Positions 41,441-51,173 are shown, numbered from the stretch's first letter. The stretch: 64,000 nt of DNA from Pseudoalteromonas piratica (GCF_000788395.1 NZ_CP009888.1:2996001-3060000), one strand, 5' to 3'. Notes: generated from the letters alone by a model not told the origin. Program-made: numbers and translations.

Positions 41441-42469
41441 TCAAGTTTCAAACATTGCTAGTTGCTCATGCTGTAATTGCGTTTCTCCAAGGCCTACGCC
41501 TATACCTAATAAGCGAACACCTTTATTTCCGCCACGTGAGTATGCTTTTTCAAATAAACTGGTAAAAATAGCATCATCTAATTGATTGCAACTAAAATCT
41601 GCTGTTGTGGAAACAAAATCATTAAATTTAACTTTCACTGACAATTTACTTACTTTATTCAATAACCCTTTGGCAGCTAAACGAGCATCTAATTCCGCTC
41701 TCAGTTTAGGCAGCTCATTTAAACACTGTGTAAGTGTTGTTTTATCATATTCATAGGTATGTTCAACTGACAATGATTTTCTCATGCGCGACAAGTTGAT
41801 GCTGCCAATCACTTCACCATTACATTTTTTAAATAGTTCGGCTCCCCAATTACCAAACTTTATCTGCATTTGATTTAAGCCTAAATTAAGTACATCTTCC
41901 CCTACGAATAAACCCGATGCATTTAACTTCTCAAGTGTAACCTTCCCTACTCCGGGAATTTTTTTAAGATTAAGCTGCTTTAGAAAGTTTCCAACTCGAT
42001 GTGGCGGTATTAAACAGTAACCGTTTGGCTTATTCTCATCGCTAGCAATTTTTGCAACAAACTTTATTGGCGCAATGCCCGCTGAAGCAGTAAGCCCGGT
42101 TGTTTTAAAAATTTCTTCTCGAATGGCATTGGCAATTAATGTTGCACTGCCAGAATGTTGAGTGCAATCTGTTACATCAAGATAAGCTTCATCAAGAGAA
42201 AGTGGCTCAACCAGATCAGTGTATTTTGCGAAAATCGTTCGAATTTGGCTAGATACTTCTTTATAAACCGCCATTCGACCAGGAACTATCAACAAGTCTG
42301 GGCAAAGTTGCAACGCCTTATAATTTGACATTGCCGATCGCACGCCATACTGACGTGCAATATAATTTGCTGTGGCTAACACACCTCTTCGGTGTTTTCC
42401 ACCAATAGCAATCGGCTTATCTCTTAACTCAGGATTGTCACGCATTTCAACAGCAGCATAAAAACAATC
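41441..42469 (-). pseudogene. dinB: DNA polymerase IV (dinB), 5' end cut off by island insertion
   Basis: Y-family translesion polymerase fragment. The frame is open from the GAT codon at 42469 and reads DCFYAAVEMRDNPELRDKPI, which matches DinB from residue 10 of the E. coli protein onward. The first nine or so codons, including catalytic Asp8, are missing; a TAG stop lies in frame at 42484. The first internal ATG is at 42445 and has no ribosome site. The rest looks intact, with SLDEAYLDV holding the second catalytic pair. I treat it as inactive while the island is present; excision would restore it. Confidence 0.9.
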
Positions 42470-42477
42470 CTTTATGC
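42456..42477. repeat. Candidate recombination core at the dinB/island junction
   Basis: Inverted 7-bp arms GCATAAA (42456-42462, in dinB) and TTTATGC (42471-42477, in the island) around the 8-bp spacer AACAATCC (42463-42470). Two inverted arms with a 6- to 8-bp spacer is the classic core site of tyrosine recombinases. DinB identity ends exactly at the outer edge of the spacer, so strand exchange inside it fits. The second junction is outside the window. Confidence 0.65.
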
Positions 42478-42548
42478 AACACTAAACTTAACTATTAATT
42501 TTGTACGTATAGTATTAATATATTCCAAGCATAAAAAAAGAGCAATAA

Positions 42549-43757
42549 ATGAAGAAAGTTAAGTATAAAAATATCACTATAGAAGGCGAACATTTTGAAG
42601 AGCTTCACGTCTTTTATGACAACGAAGGTAACTTAGTAGTACTACCTTTACTATTTTCTATCGACTTGACTCGCACGGGTTCAGTCTATTCTTTTAAAAA
42701 AATATCGAGTAAAGACAGATTTAAAACTTCTGAGTTTGAAGAGAAGACTGTTCTAATTAGGAGTGACATTTCTCGTAACACTGAGACAACTTACCTTGGC
42801 CATTTGCTTAAGTATCTAGAGTATTGTGAATCTAACTCTTTGCCAGATGACGATCTAGAGCACTGTACTGAAATAGCTGACAATGAAGATATTAGTTTAT
42901 TTTTGAATCATGAGTATCCAAATCAAATCGAGAAGTACACAACTTTAAAAGGTATGAAAGCAGCCATTGCTGCTTACTACAACTTCCTTACTCATTTAGG
43001 GATTACAAACCAACGATCAATAAGAATAAAAAAAGAGGTAAGAAAGAAGCTCCTTGAGAAAGAAGCATATAACTTTCAAATCAAGTACATTCATTCAAAT
43101 TTGATAAATGAGCTATTGTTAGCTCCGAAAACCAAAGCTGACAATTTAATTATTCAATGTGGATATCGTTTAGGTTTAAGAGCTAAAGAGTGTGCAGGTT
43201 TAGTATTGCATGGTAAAGACGGCTTAAACGAAATTGTTGAACGATACAAAAAAGAAGAAAATGACACTTCTCTCTACCCTATCAAGACTGAGTATTTCGA
43301 ATATCAGCTTAAGTCAAAGTACACCAAAGGAGGAAAATCAAGGTTTCTATACATTCCTAGAAACATGATAAGAGATATCGAGGCATATATAGAAACTGAA
43401 AGGGCTGATATTGTCGCCCTCAGTAAATATCCTGAGCCAGACGGCTTACTTCTAAATGCGTCAAATAGTCACTTTGGCAAAGCGATATCAACAAAGCATG
43501 CAAGTACTGTATTCAGGCATCTAAAGTCAATCGTTTCAAGCCTAAATGAATACCACTCTTTCCATTGCTTACGTCATACATTTGCGACCTTACTATACGA
43601 CAAGAAAATTAAGGAAGGTAATGGTAAAAATGACGCACTAAGAGAAGTAGCAAATGCCTTAGGTCACTCTCTAGACCGTAATGGTGATGCCTACAAAACT
43701 ACAACGCGCTACGTCGTAATGCGCGACTACATGAATATAGTGGAGAAAGCAGCATGA
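42549..43757 (+). CDS. gmtY: Tyrosine recombinase GmtY-like
   Basis: Site-specific recombinase, 402 residues. The catalytic set is complete: Arg211 (LGLRAKE), Lys263 in TKGGKSR, His339-x-x-Arg342 (HCLRHTFA), His373 (LGHS) and Tyr388 (TTRYVV). Amino-terminal SAM-like core-binding region about 70-155. It is the gene next to the attachment site and reads away from dinB. Its size, place and partners fit the recombinase GmtY of Gamma-Mobile-Trio islands. Its last four bases (ATGA) are the start of the next gene. Confidence 0.82.
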   Translation: MKKVKYKNITIEGEHFEELHVFYDNEGNLVVLPLLFSIDLTRTGSVYSFKKISSKDRFKTSEFEEKTVLIRSDISRNTETTYLGHLLKYLEYCESNSLPDDDLEHCTEIADNEDISLFLNHEYPNQIEKYTTLKGMKAAIAAYYNFLTHLGITNQRSIRIKKEVRKKLLEKEAYNFQIKYIHSNLINELLLAPKTKADNLIIQCGYRLGLRAKECAGLVLHGKDGLNEIVERYKKEENDTSLYPIKTEYFEYQLKSKYTKGGKSRFLYIPRNMIRDIEAYIETERADIVALSKYPEPDGLLLNASNSHFGKAISTKHASTVFRHLKSIVSSLNEYHSFHCLRHTFATLLYDKKIKEGNGKNDALREVANALGHSLDRNGDAYKTTTRYVVMRDYMNIVEKAA

Positions 43758-46018
43758 AAGAGAATTTAGCAGAAAACCCTTATATATTCTCAGTGTCAGA
43801 GGTAGCTGCAAATGATGAGATTAACTATGTCGATGTTATTAGAAAAGAGACTAAAGAAGGGTTCAAAGCACTTTTACCAGAGAAACCTAAAATGGTAGAC
43901 CCTCGTCCACGACGAATTGCTATTTTTGATAACTCAGGAAACAAACATTTTGTTGGCCCTAACGACAATATCTTCAATTCGCTTTCTGAGGCGATTTTTC
44001 TCGCAATCGCTGATGGGATGATATCAGACTATTTTAACGAACAAGCTAAAACCAGATCTCACGTAAGAAGTGTTAGAGATTTTCTGATTTGGTTAAACAC
44101 TTTTGAAATTGATCCTGTTGCTCGATATGACGTACTCAACCAATACGAAGCATATTGCATAAATGAGAGAAAGCTTTTGCCTCAGTCTACCGGACTAGAC
44201 AAGTTAATTCCCTTAATTAAGCATGGTTTAGGCTCATTGCACCTATCTGATGAGCAATATTATTACTTAATAATGTTGTTAAACAGCACTACATTAAGTG
44301 AAGCAGAAGGCAGAACACAGTTCACACTAAGCTCATGGTTTAGCTTACCTTGGATAAGACCAATTATGGGAGAGAAATCTTATTTAAAGCTAGAAAGTGC
44401 AAAGATTTTGATGGATAGCTTTAAAATAACAGTAGGTACTGTCCTTCAACTACTTTTATGTGCGAAACAGGAGATAAATTCGATTCTAACGTCGAAGTCG
44501 ATGAGCGCTTTTTCTTTGATTGATATATCGAAAATAGAATCTTCAGAGTTAGAAACAATAGATAAAGAAAAATTGTTTAATAAAGTCGCAACACACGCGA
44601 GAAGAAAATACTCAAATACTTTGTTTTGGATAGTTCATGAACAGTTTGAACTCAGGAAGTCACAAGAGAAAAAGAAATCTCCGACTTATAGAATCCTTAA
44701 GTTAGACACATTCAGTAAAGCAATGTTTTCGACATTGGAATATGAGCTTTCGGCTTCACCGCTGACACAGCCACCATTACAGTATTCAGAGAATAATGTT
44801 CAACTGAAGCAGAATTTTAATTGTCCACTGCTTTTTGAGCCAAACCACCTAGAAGTTACCAATCCTTTAGAGGAGCTTCTTGCAGCGTGGATAATATCAA
44901 CACTATGTATTCAACCTAGTGATGTAAGCAATGGGCAGATTGGACAATTCATTCGTGAGTACAATAACTCAGGAAGCTTGATTTCTATTTTCAGTCAATC
45001 GTACAAGTCTCGAAGCGACACTATACATAGCCACCCCATATTGGACGGCCAGCTAGTTGAATCTAAAGCACTAGAAAGCTATTTTGCAAACGTAGAAAAG
45101 TCGAGAGAAAATCTATTTTCCAACAACAAAATTCCAGCGATTAGATATGTGACGCGAAATAATGAGGGTGAAGCTCAACCTAGTTATGCCGCTTTACTTA
45201 CTCGAATCTTAGATGACAAAGTTATAAACAAACTAGTAGTCGAGGAGCATCAAAAAAGAGACATTGAACCAATTTTCTTAAAGGCATTCCTTGCTCTTGA
45301 TAAATCAAAAGCTCCAGCTTTTGACGCTTTCTACCAAGAGAACAGAGATAAAATTGACGAGCCAAGAAAAGTATATACTCAGAAATATAGTGACGCGGTT
45401 CCTGTTTCGCTATTCAAACTTTCTCATATTAAGAATTCATCAGTGCATAGTCGTTACGACCAGTACCGAGAAGGCGATCTTGTTAATCAGAACTCCCACA
45501 ATGCTGAGGTAGAAAGATTAAGTTACATAGGAGAAGCCAACAAGGATGCCGTCAACCAAAGAGGCCGTATATCACGGCTAGTAATGAATGATCTATCTGA
45601 GAACCTTTATAAGCCTAGTATCGACAAGATATTAAAAAAAGCTCGTGATATGCAACTACAAACTTCACTGCGTAAAGCTTCTCAAAGTGATACTTATGAA
45701 ATAAACACACTTGGTATTGCGATTGATGCAGAGGTTGAAGATGACAGATTTGGAGATCAAATAGTATTTGAAACTCAAGAATCCGCTCTTAATATGATCC
45801 ATTATCTAAGCCAAGTGGAAAAATTTGGAGCCTTGATAGCTAAGCGTAACCTTCCGTTCTTTGAATCTGAGGTTTTGCCTAGAACACTGTGGATAGAAGA
45901 CACCCTTCAACGTTTTTCTAATAAATCCTTACTGGCAGAAGTGTATAAGAAGCACAAAAAGCTTGAAAGTAGACTTCCTGATCTTTTTGAAAGTGAGTTG
46001 CAAGGAGGAGTCGCATAA
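43754..46018 (+). CDS. Unknown 754-residue protein within the recombinase block
   Basis: I do not recognise this protein. It overlaps gmtY by ATGA and gmtZ by one base (TAATG), so it must be made together with the two recombinases. It is large, mostly soluble and mixed alpha/beta; I see no HxxR/Tyr set of a tyrosine recombinase and no Walker, zinc or membrane motif. A region near 70-110 (AIADGMISDYFNEQAKTRSH) looks helical and could be a SAM-like DNA-binding part. A catalytically inactive recombinase-like partner or a DNA-binding architectural subunit is a guess. Confidence 0.7.
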   Translation: MKENLAENPYIFSVSEVAANDEINYVDVIRKETKEGFKALLPEKPKMVDPRPRRIAIFDNSGNKHFVGPNDNIFNSLSEAIFLAIADGMISDYFNEQAKTRSHVRSVRDFLIWLNTFEIDPVARYDVLNQYEAYCINERKLLPQSTGLDKLIPLIKHGLGSLHLSDEQYYYLIMLLNSTTLSEAEGRTQFTLSSWFSLPWIRPIMGEKSYLKLESAKILMDSFKITVGTVLQLLLCAKQEINSILTSKSMSAFSLIDISKIESSELETIDKEKLFNKVATHARRKYSNTLFWIVHEQFELRKSQEKKKSPTYRILKLDTFSKAMFSTLEYELSASPLTQPPLQYSENNVQLKQNFNCPLLFEPNHLEVTNPLEELLAAWIISTLCIQPSDVSNGQIGQFIREYNNSGSLISIFSQSYKSRSDTIHSHPILDGQLVESKALESYFANVEKSRENLFSNNKIPAIRYVTRNNEGEAQPSYAALLTRILDDKVINKLVVEEHQKRDIEPIFLKAFLALDKSKAPAFDAFYQENRDKIDEPRKVYTQKYSDAVPVSLFKLSHIKNSSVHSRYDQYREGDLVNQNSHNAEVERLSYIGEANKDAVNQRGRISRLVMNDLSENLYKPSIDKILKKARDMQLQTSLRKASQSDTYEINTLGIAIDAEVEDDRFGDQIVFETQESALNMIHYLSQVEKFGALIAKRNLPFFESEVLPRTLWIEDTLQRFSNKSLLAEVYKKHKKLESRLPDLFESELQGGVA

Positions 46019-48732
46019 TGAAACCTCAATATTCGCTCACACATCACACATCAGCAATTGAAGAGTTGGACTATGATGAGCTGCAAGCTCGGCTTGTCTC
46101 CAGATTAGGTAATTTAGATAATGAATTCTTAAGCCTAGAGTGGAAATTTAGATCTGAAAGGCAAGAGTTCGTATTCAATTTTTCTGTCATTTATCAGTTA
46201 CTAACAAACTCTACAACATTCAATGCGCAAGTTGAAGAAACCATTATTGCGCTCAAAGTTTATTGGTTGGAAACAACACAAGGCTATAAGAGCTTAGAAT
46301 CTTATAGAGCTTCGTTTAATGGACTTTGTCTATTGGTCAACTTCTTAGTCGAGCACAACACCAAGGTTATTAATAAAGAAAATATTGAACACTATATTGA
46401 ATATTTGCTGACCCACACTTACGACAAGGGCAAAGTACTAAAAACTCTAAATTTTAAGTCTTATGCTATTTACAGGGTATGTGCCTCACTGAATGACATA
46501 AAACAGTCAATTATAGCTAGAAGCGACTTTTCACTAGTTCACTCAAGTATTAATGCTAAATGTGTAACTCTCGCTGAGAAGCAAGTAATTGAGACTCTTT
46601 CTTCTGGCGAAATGTCGTTGAAAGACTGGAAGGCTGGTAAATCTTTTAACTACTTGAAATTAGATTATGGAAAGTACTACATCGAGCATTGTTCTTCCTT
46701 TTTTAACAAGCATTACGCTTTGGCTAGAGCGCTTTATGAGACATCTCAGGATGCGGGCGAATTAGTAGAAAAAGCAGGTTGGCCCGTAAAGCCGGATACG
46801 AAAGCCTATGCAAGTCTCTGCTTGTTAAATTTGTCTCCTGAAGAAATAGCGAAAAAACGAAACATTAATCTCGCAAAAACGAAAACTTTAAAATCGATTG
46901 TTGAAGCTCGTTTTCTTGCTTACTTCACGAAATATCATAAACATATGAGTCAGTTAGATCGAGACAATAGAGTTGAATTTTTTGCTCATTTAGATATTGA
47001 GAGTTTAACAGAAAGCCAAGTTGATAAGCTAAATTTCATTTGCGACCAACTCATTTATGGTGAAAGTCAGGAAAAGATCAAATGCTGGATCGACGAAATT
47101 GATAATGACTATATAAATTTCGATAAAGTCATCGATTCGTATTCAGCAACAATAGAATGCATAGCTGTAAATAAGAAACAACGGCAACATAAGCAAGAGC
47201 TACCAGATCAAGATTTCTACATCGGAATTGGTTTAGAAGAACCTACAGGCTCTAAGAATGGATATATAATTCAATTTTATAGGAAGGTTTTGGCGGCAGG
47301 ATTTACAGATATAGCGTCAAATCTTGGCTGGAGAGAGAGCGAATTTGGCTTTAACTTTAATGCAATAAAAGTTGAAGACAATCTAGACTTCATCGACCAA
47401 GAGCGCTTCCCTAATCGTTACATGGTGAATTGGGTAGTACCTAAAACACATGGAGATAAACTGTTAAACCGAGAAATTACATATAGTGCTTTCTCAAAAA
47501 TTAGATTAATGAGAGATTTTCTTAGTAGCGGGAATGACTTACCATGCCTTTACGCTGTTGAAAGCTCGAACAAAAAGCCAAGTGCATCTGCCACTCCATT
47601 ACAAAGAGCTGTTCAATCTATGTGGGTACATTTTGCAACTCACTATGAACCTTTCGATATAATTGAGCAAATAGAGATTTTGGAGACTCTTAAGAAAAAA
47701 GCCAAAGATGGTGAATGTTTATCTCACAACGATTTCGAGAAGCTTAAAGAGTTGGAGAAGAAGTATATCGATGAAAAATGGGAACACTTTGATCGAGATC
47801 CTATGCTGAAGAAAGCAAAAGCTAGAATTAGAAAAGAACTGCCCGTAGTCGCATTCCACTTAATGAATAATGAGTGTAAAGCAAAGAACAACTGGGTTTT
47901 AAGGTATAAAGATCGCACACTTTCCCCCGAATTAATGTCAGTTCTTGATGAAAACTTTAGTGAAGAAACTAAATCATTCATCAGCCAGATTACAGAGAAA
48001 CCTATTGCAACACTGACAAAGCAACTTTCGAGTGAGTTGGTTTCAGATTGTATCTACCCTACCCCACATGCCTTAAGGCACATGTGGGCAGAAGCTGTCT
48101 ATAGAAGATTTGATGGTGATGTTGGTTGGATGATTAGAAGCCAGTTTAAGCATATTAGTCCATCCATGTGGTTGGCCTACATTGCTGATAAAGCTAATGG
48201 TCCAATTAATGATAAAGCTAAAGTTGATGTAATCAATTCGGTGGTTAAATCTTTCATCGAGAAAAAAGGTCAAGGATATGCAGGTAAACTATCTAGCTAT
48301 TTAAGACGTGCATTTAAGAAGACCAAAATAGTTAACTTGAAAAGTTTTGAAGTAGAACTGAACCAGTTTATTGAATCCGAATTTGTATCTATTAAGGCTA
48401 ATCCGTGGGGCTTCTGCTTACTTAAGAGACGGAATCAAGCAAAAGCTAAATGTGCTGAGAATGGTATTCCTAGACGAGAAAAAGCGGCACCAAAATATTG
48501 TCTAGGTTGTAGTAATAATCTGACTCAGCACACGAACATAGACTACATATACTTCACAATCATGAAAGATGTAGCTTTGCTAAACGATTGTGAGTCTATT
48601 CCCAAAGCATTTCTGAAAGAGTCATTTGATTTGGTTTACAATGCTTTTAAACATATTAGAAGCCTCGACCCAATGCACAAGGTTTTGAATATATTGTCAC
48701 CGATAATTGATAGAAGGGCGTCTTTCGTATGA
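46018..48732 (+). CDS. gmtZ: Large tyrosine recombinase GmtZ-like
   Basis: 904 residues; only the carboxyl half looks like a tyrosine recombinase, with Arg439 (GWRESE), His684-x-x-Arg687-His688 (PHALRHMWAEA), His712 (QFKHIS) and Tyr721 (WLAYIAD). The order and spacing are those of a real catalytic domain. The amino half (1-400) is unlike known integrases. A CLGCSNNL pair near residue 823 hints at a small metal-binding tail. The gene overlaps both neighbours; it fits the integrase GmtZ of Gamma-Mobile-Trio islands. Confidence 0.8.
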   Translation: MKPQYSLTHHTSAIEELDYDELQARLVSRLGNLDNEFLSLEWKFRSERQEFVFNFSVIYQLLTNSTTFNAQVEETIIALKVYWLETTQGYKSLESYRASFNGLCLLVNFLVEHNTKVINKENIEHYIEYLLTHTYDKGKVLKTLNFKSYAIYRVCASLNDIKQSIIARSDFSLVHSSINAKCVTLAEKQVIETLSSGEMSLKDWKAGKSFNYLKLDYGKYYIEHCSSFFNKHYALARALYETSQDAGELVEKAGWPVKPDTKAYASLCLLNLSPEEIAKKRNINLAKTKTLKSIVEARFLAYFTKYHKHMSQLDRDNRVEFFAHLDIESLTESQVDKLNFICDQLIYGESQEKIKCWIDEIDNDYINFDKVIDSYSATIECIAVNKKQRQHKQELPDQDFYIGIGLEEPTGSKNGYIIQFYRKVLAAGFTDIASNLGWRESEFGFNFNAIKVEDNLDFIDQERFPNRYMVNWVVPKTHGDKLLNREITYSAFSKIRLMRDFLSSGNDLPCLYAVESSNKKPSASATPLQRAVQSMWVHFATHYEPFDIIEQIEILETLKKKAKDGECLSHNDFEKLKELEKKYIDEKWEHFDRDPMLKKAKARIRKELPVVAFHLMNNECKAKNNWVLRYKDRTLSPELMSVLDENFSEETKSFISQITEKPIATLTKQLSSELVSDCIYPTPHALRHMWAEAVYRRFDGDVGWMIRSQFKHISPSMWLAYIADKANGPINDKAKVDVINSVVKSFIEKKGQGYAGKLSSYLRRAFKKTKIVNLKSFEVELNQFIESEFVSIKANPWGFCLLKRRNQAKAKCAENGIPRREKAAPKYCLGCSNNLTQHTNIDYIYFTIMKDVALLNDCESIPKAFLKESFDLVYNAFKHIRSLDPMHKVLNILSPIIDRRASFV

Positions 48733-49208
48733 TGGATTATTTCGAAGAGAAAGCTGATGAAAAACCTGACTGGGTCTCAGATAAGAATTGCTCCCATAAG
48801 ATCTATCAGGCTTTTTTAGCGCTTGAAAAAGAAAAAAGGGACTATATTAACAGGCACCGTTTGACAGGTGATTTCGAAAAGGAAAAGTCATATACATTCT
48901 CTATGCGAGAGGCGTCTAGAAAAGCGGGAATCAGACACACTAACGTTACCAGCTTAAGCCGCTTTGACGATATAAAAAAGTTCTTCAATCAAATTAACCT
49001 CCAGCTTACTAAAGAGAAAGAAGAAAGACTTAAAAAATTTGGAAAAAAATCTCGCGGTAAATATGAATCGTCTAAAGGCGAATTAGTTGAAGAGATAGCG
49101 AAGGTAAAAAAAGATTATAAAGGGCTGGAAAAAAAGAATGCTGAGGCGCAAATTAATGCGTTGATGTCTAGAATGAGACCAGAGATTAAAAAGTTACTGT
49201 TTAACTAA
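48729..49208 (+). CDS. gmtX: Small helical protein GmtX-like
   Basis: 159 residues, highly charged and helical, with a probable coiled coil at about 95-150 (EKEERLKKFGKKSRG onward). The amino third (FSMREASRKAGIRHTNVTSLSR) has the look of a helix-turn-helix, so DNA binding is possible. It overlaps gmtZ by ATGA and closes the recombinase operon. Place and size fit GmtX, third member of the Gamma-Mobile-Trio; the role is not known. Confidence 0.75.
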   Translation: MMDYFEEKADEKPDWVSDKNCSHKIYQAFLALEKEKRDYINRHRLTGDFEKEKSYTFSMREASRKAGIRHTNVTSLSRFDDIKKFFNQINLQLTKEKEERLKKFGKKSRGKYESSKGELVEEIAKVKKDYKGLEKKNAEAQINALMSRMRPEIKKLLFN

Positions 49209-49270
49209 TACTCTATCAAATGTGGGACTTTTAATTTCAGGCTATTAAAGTATCTTACAATAGTAAAATT

Positions 49271-49296
49271 CCAAGTCGGCACACCTGCCGACTTGG
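49271..49296. terminator. Perfect 11-bp hairpin after the recombinase operon
   Basis: CCAAGTCGGCA and its exact complement around a CACC loop, 62 bases after gmtX. There is no T-run after it (GGGGCTATAACTTG), so it may be a rho-assisted end or a structural element. The remaining 306-base gap to the next gene also holds a 7-bp palindrome TGCTATT / AATAGCA at 49400-49418 and a TATAAT at 49441, and otherwise nothing I recognise. Confidence 0.55.
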
Positions 49297-49514
49297 GGGC
49301 TATAACTTGTTATGTGATTATTTCGCAAAACGTAATTTCTATTATTGCTGTGCCGCTATTCAAGCTTTATTACTTTTAAAGTAACGAGAGTGACCAAATT
49401 GCTATTGACCTAATAGCATGAGGTGAAAAATCTTATTCGATATAATTTCGTACTGTTATGATAGTTTTAGTTTGAAAAATTAATTCAACTTTCTTACTGA
49501 GAACATAGTGGTCA

Positions 49515-50153
49515 ATGTTAAGCAAAGGAAATGTAGTGAACAGTACAGCATGGGAAAAAATAGATACAGATCATTGTAAAGCGACGGTTCACGAGTACTT
49601 CAGATGTGAAGATGCTTTCCAATCTTTTTGTAAGCACTCTGAATACATGGTCCTGAAAGAGAAAAATAGAGAAGTCTCGTATAGGGCTTACAATGCTTAC
49701 GCTAGCTTTATTCATCATTTATGGGAGTTTTTACAAGCTTGCCACGCCAGAGATGCCAAAAAGAAGAACATAACCAATAAGAAAGGTAGCGAGAGAATTA
49801 AAGTTATCGAAGGCTACGTTTCCTTACATGCGCAACGAATATTTGATCAGTATAGGGACGCAATAAGAGGTGGTCATGCACCACAGTGGGTGAATCATAT
49901 TTCCTATTATGAAATAAAAGTGCCTGTTGAATTTGCATCTGAGTTTCGTAAGTACCGAAATAAAGTTTCAGGCCATGTAGATCATGAAAGAGTAAGCAAC
50001 CTCAGTCTATCTGAGTTCTATCAAAAATATCACAAATATCTCTACTATCTGTTTCTTGATGCAAAGCATATGTGGGGAGGTAAAGGTGAATTTCCTGACT
50101 TAAAGGAAGTCACAGATTTTAGCATCATGATTACTAACAAAAAGGAAAACTAA
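49515..50153 (+). CDS. HEPN-like protein, possible RNase toxin
   Basis: 212 residues, mostly helical. Near the end it has RNKVSGH (Arg148 to His154), which fits the R-x(4-6)-H motif with a polar residue after the Arg that marks catalytic HEPN RNases. The pattern is short, so the call is tentative. Start: ATG at 49515 has a weak ribosome site; GTG at 49536 has AAGGA 7-8 bases upstream and may be used. The stop is 2 bases before a small gene, so the two form an operon, as in toxin-antitoxin pairs. Confidence 0.5.
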   Translation: MLSKGNVVNSTAWEKIDTDHCKATVHEYFRCEDAFQSFCKHSEYMVLKEKNREVSYRAYNAYASFIHHLWEFLQACHARDAKKKNITNKKGSERIKVIEGYVSLHAQRIFDQYRDAIRGGHAPQWVNHISYYEIKVPVEFASEFRKYRNKVSGHVDHERVSNLSLSEFYQKYHKYLYYLFLDAKHMWGGKGEFPDLKEVTDFSIMITNKKEN

Positions 50154-50155
50154 AT

Positions 50156-50443
50156 ATGTCGAAGGAAAGTCAAGTAACTAAATGGCTAAAAGATAACACC
50201 GATTTATCATGGACGCGAACAGGTGGTGATGAACCACCTGTTAAATTAGATCGTCTCTATATAAATCGTAGTGAAGGTTACGAAATTAGAGATTTCATAC
50301 TGAAATATTACAGTGAATGTAATTTAGAACATAAACCAGATAATTATAAAATTACACTGAAGAAGATTTTGTCTTATAGAAAAGGTGAAAAGGTCAAGAC
50401 AGAAGACTTATTAAATCACCTCAAGAGCAAGCTTAAAAACTAG
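50156..50443 (+). CDS. Small unknown protein, partner of the HEPN-like gene
   Basis: 95 residues, basic, mixed helix and strand, not recognised. It has a good ribosome site (AAGGA) overlapping the end of the upstream gene and starts 2 bases after it. A role as antitoxin or regulator of the HEPN-like protein is inferred only from gene order and size. A terminator follows. Confidence 0.6.
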   Translation: MSKESQVTKWLKDNTDLSWTRTGGDEPPVKLDRLYINRSEGYEIRDFILKYYSECNLEHKPDNYKITLKKILSYRKGEKVKTEDLLNHLKSKLKN

Positions 50444-50462
50444 GATATCAAATATGATTTTT

Positions 50463-50493
50463 GCGGGACAGAATGAAATTTTCTCTGTTCCGC
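50463..50493 (+). terminator. Terminator after the HEPN-like pair
   Basis: 10-bp stem GCGGGACAGA pairing with TCTGTTCCGC (one G-T pair), followed by TCTTTC. Confidence 0.65.
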
Positions 50494-50556
50494 TCTTTCA
50501 CATTCTATTCAACGGAAATGAGCTTATTTTAAGTTAAATACTATTTGGGAGTGCTG

Positions 50557-51009
50557 ATGTTTATTGAAGAGATTGAGCTAAACCTAGAAGAATTGCTAGA
50601 GCGATTTATTGCCGAAGAGAGTTCGCTATTACAAATCAATGCAAGTGAGCAAGCAATATCCAATCGCTTAGCACGCATGATTGAAAACACTATTGAAGAC
50701 TGGCATGTTGATTGTGAATACAATCGTAATATGTACAGTATAAAACAACTCAAATATGCGTTAACCGAAAATGGAGATATTAAAGACAGAGCGGTTGTTC
50801 CCGACATTATAGTTCATCGTAGGTTAACAGATGAAAACCTTCTAGCTATTGAGATAAAGAAGGCTAACAATCAAGAAAATAGATTTAAAGATCATTCAAA
50901 ACTAACAGCGTTTAGAGAGCAACTTGGCTACAAGTACACATGGTTTGTTGATTTTTATACGGGTAAAAACTCTATTGGAGCTAAAGAGTCAACTTTAATA
51001 ATAGACTGA
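50557..51009 (+). CDS. Orphan PD-(D/E)XK nuclease-like protein
   Basis: 150 residues from the ATG at 50557, which has TGGGAG 5 bases upstream; the frame itself opens at a TTG at 50545. A restriction-type nuclease core is seen as VPDIIVHRRL then LLAIEIKKANN (PD-x(n)-E-x-K), preceded by a helical amino half with an acidic helix pair. No methylase or specificity gene is near, so it is not a classical restriction system. Target unknown. Confidence 0.6.
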   Translation: MFIEEIELNLEELLERFIAEESSLLQINASEQAISNRLARMIENTIEDWHVDCEYNRNMYSIKQLKYALTENGDIKDRAVVPDIIVHRRLTDENLLAIEIKKANNQENRFKDHSKLTAFREQLGYKYTWFVDFYTGKNSIGAKESTLIID

Positions 51010-51173
51010 TTTAAAAAATTTTATATGAATAAGTCTTAACTTGACCTGTCAGATTCGAATAATAGAACTTAATCAAATCTGATAGTCGCATATGTGCCGA
51101 TAACAGCCATTCTATACTAAATTAAATGATTCTTTAAACCTTACTATTTTAAATGCCTGTTCAAAAAACACAC

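Noticed and set aside
50541..50807. 88-codon minus-strand frame opposite the PD-(D/E)XK gene
   Set aside because: Hydrophobic shadow frame; the plus-strand gene has a good ribosome site and a motif.
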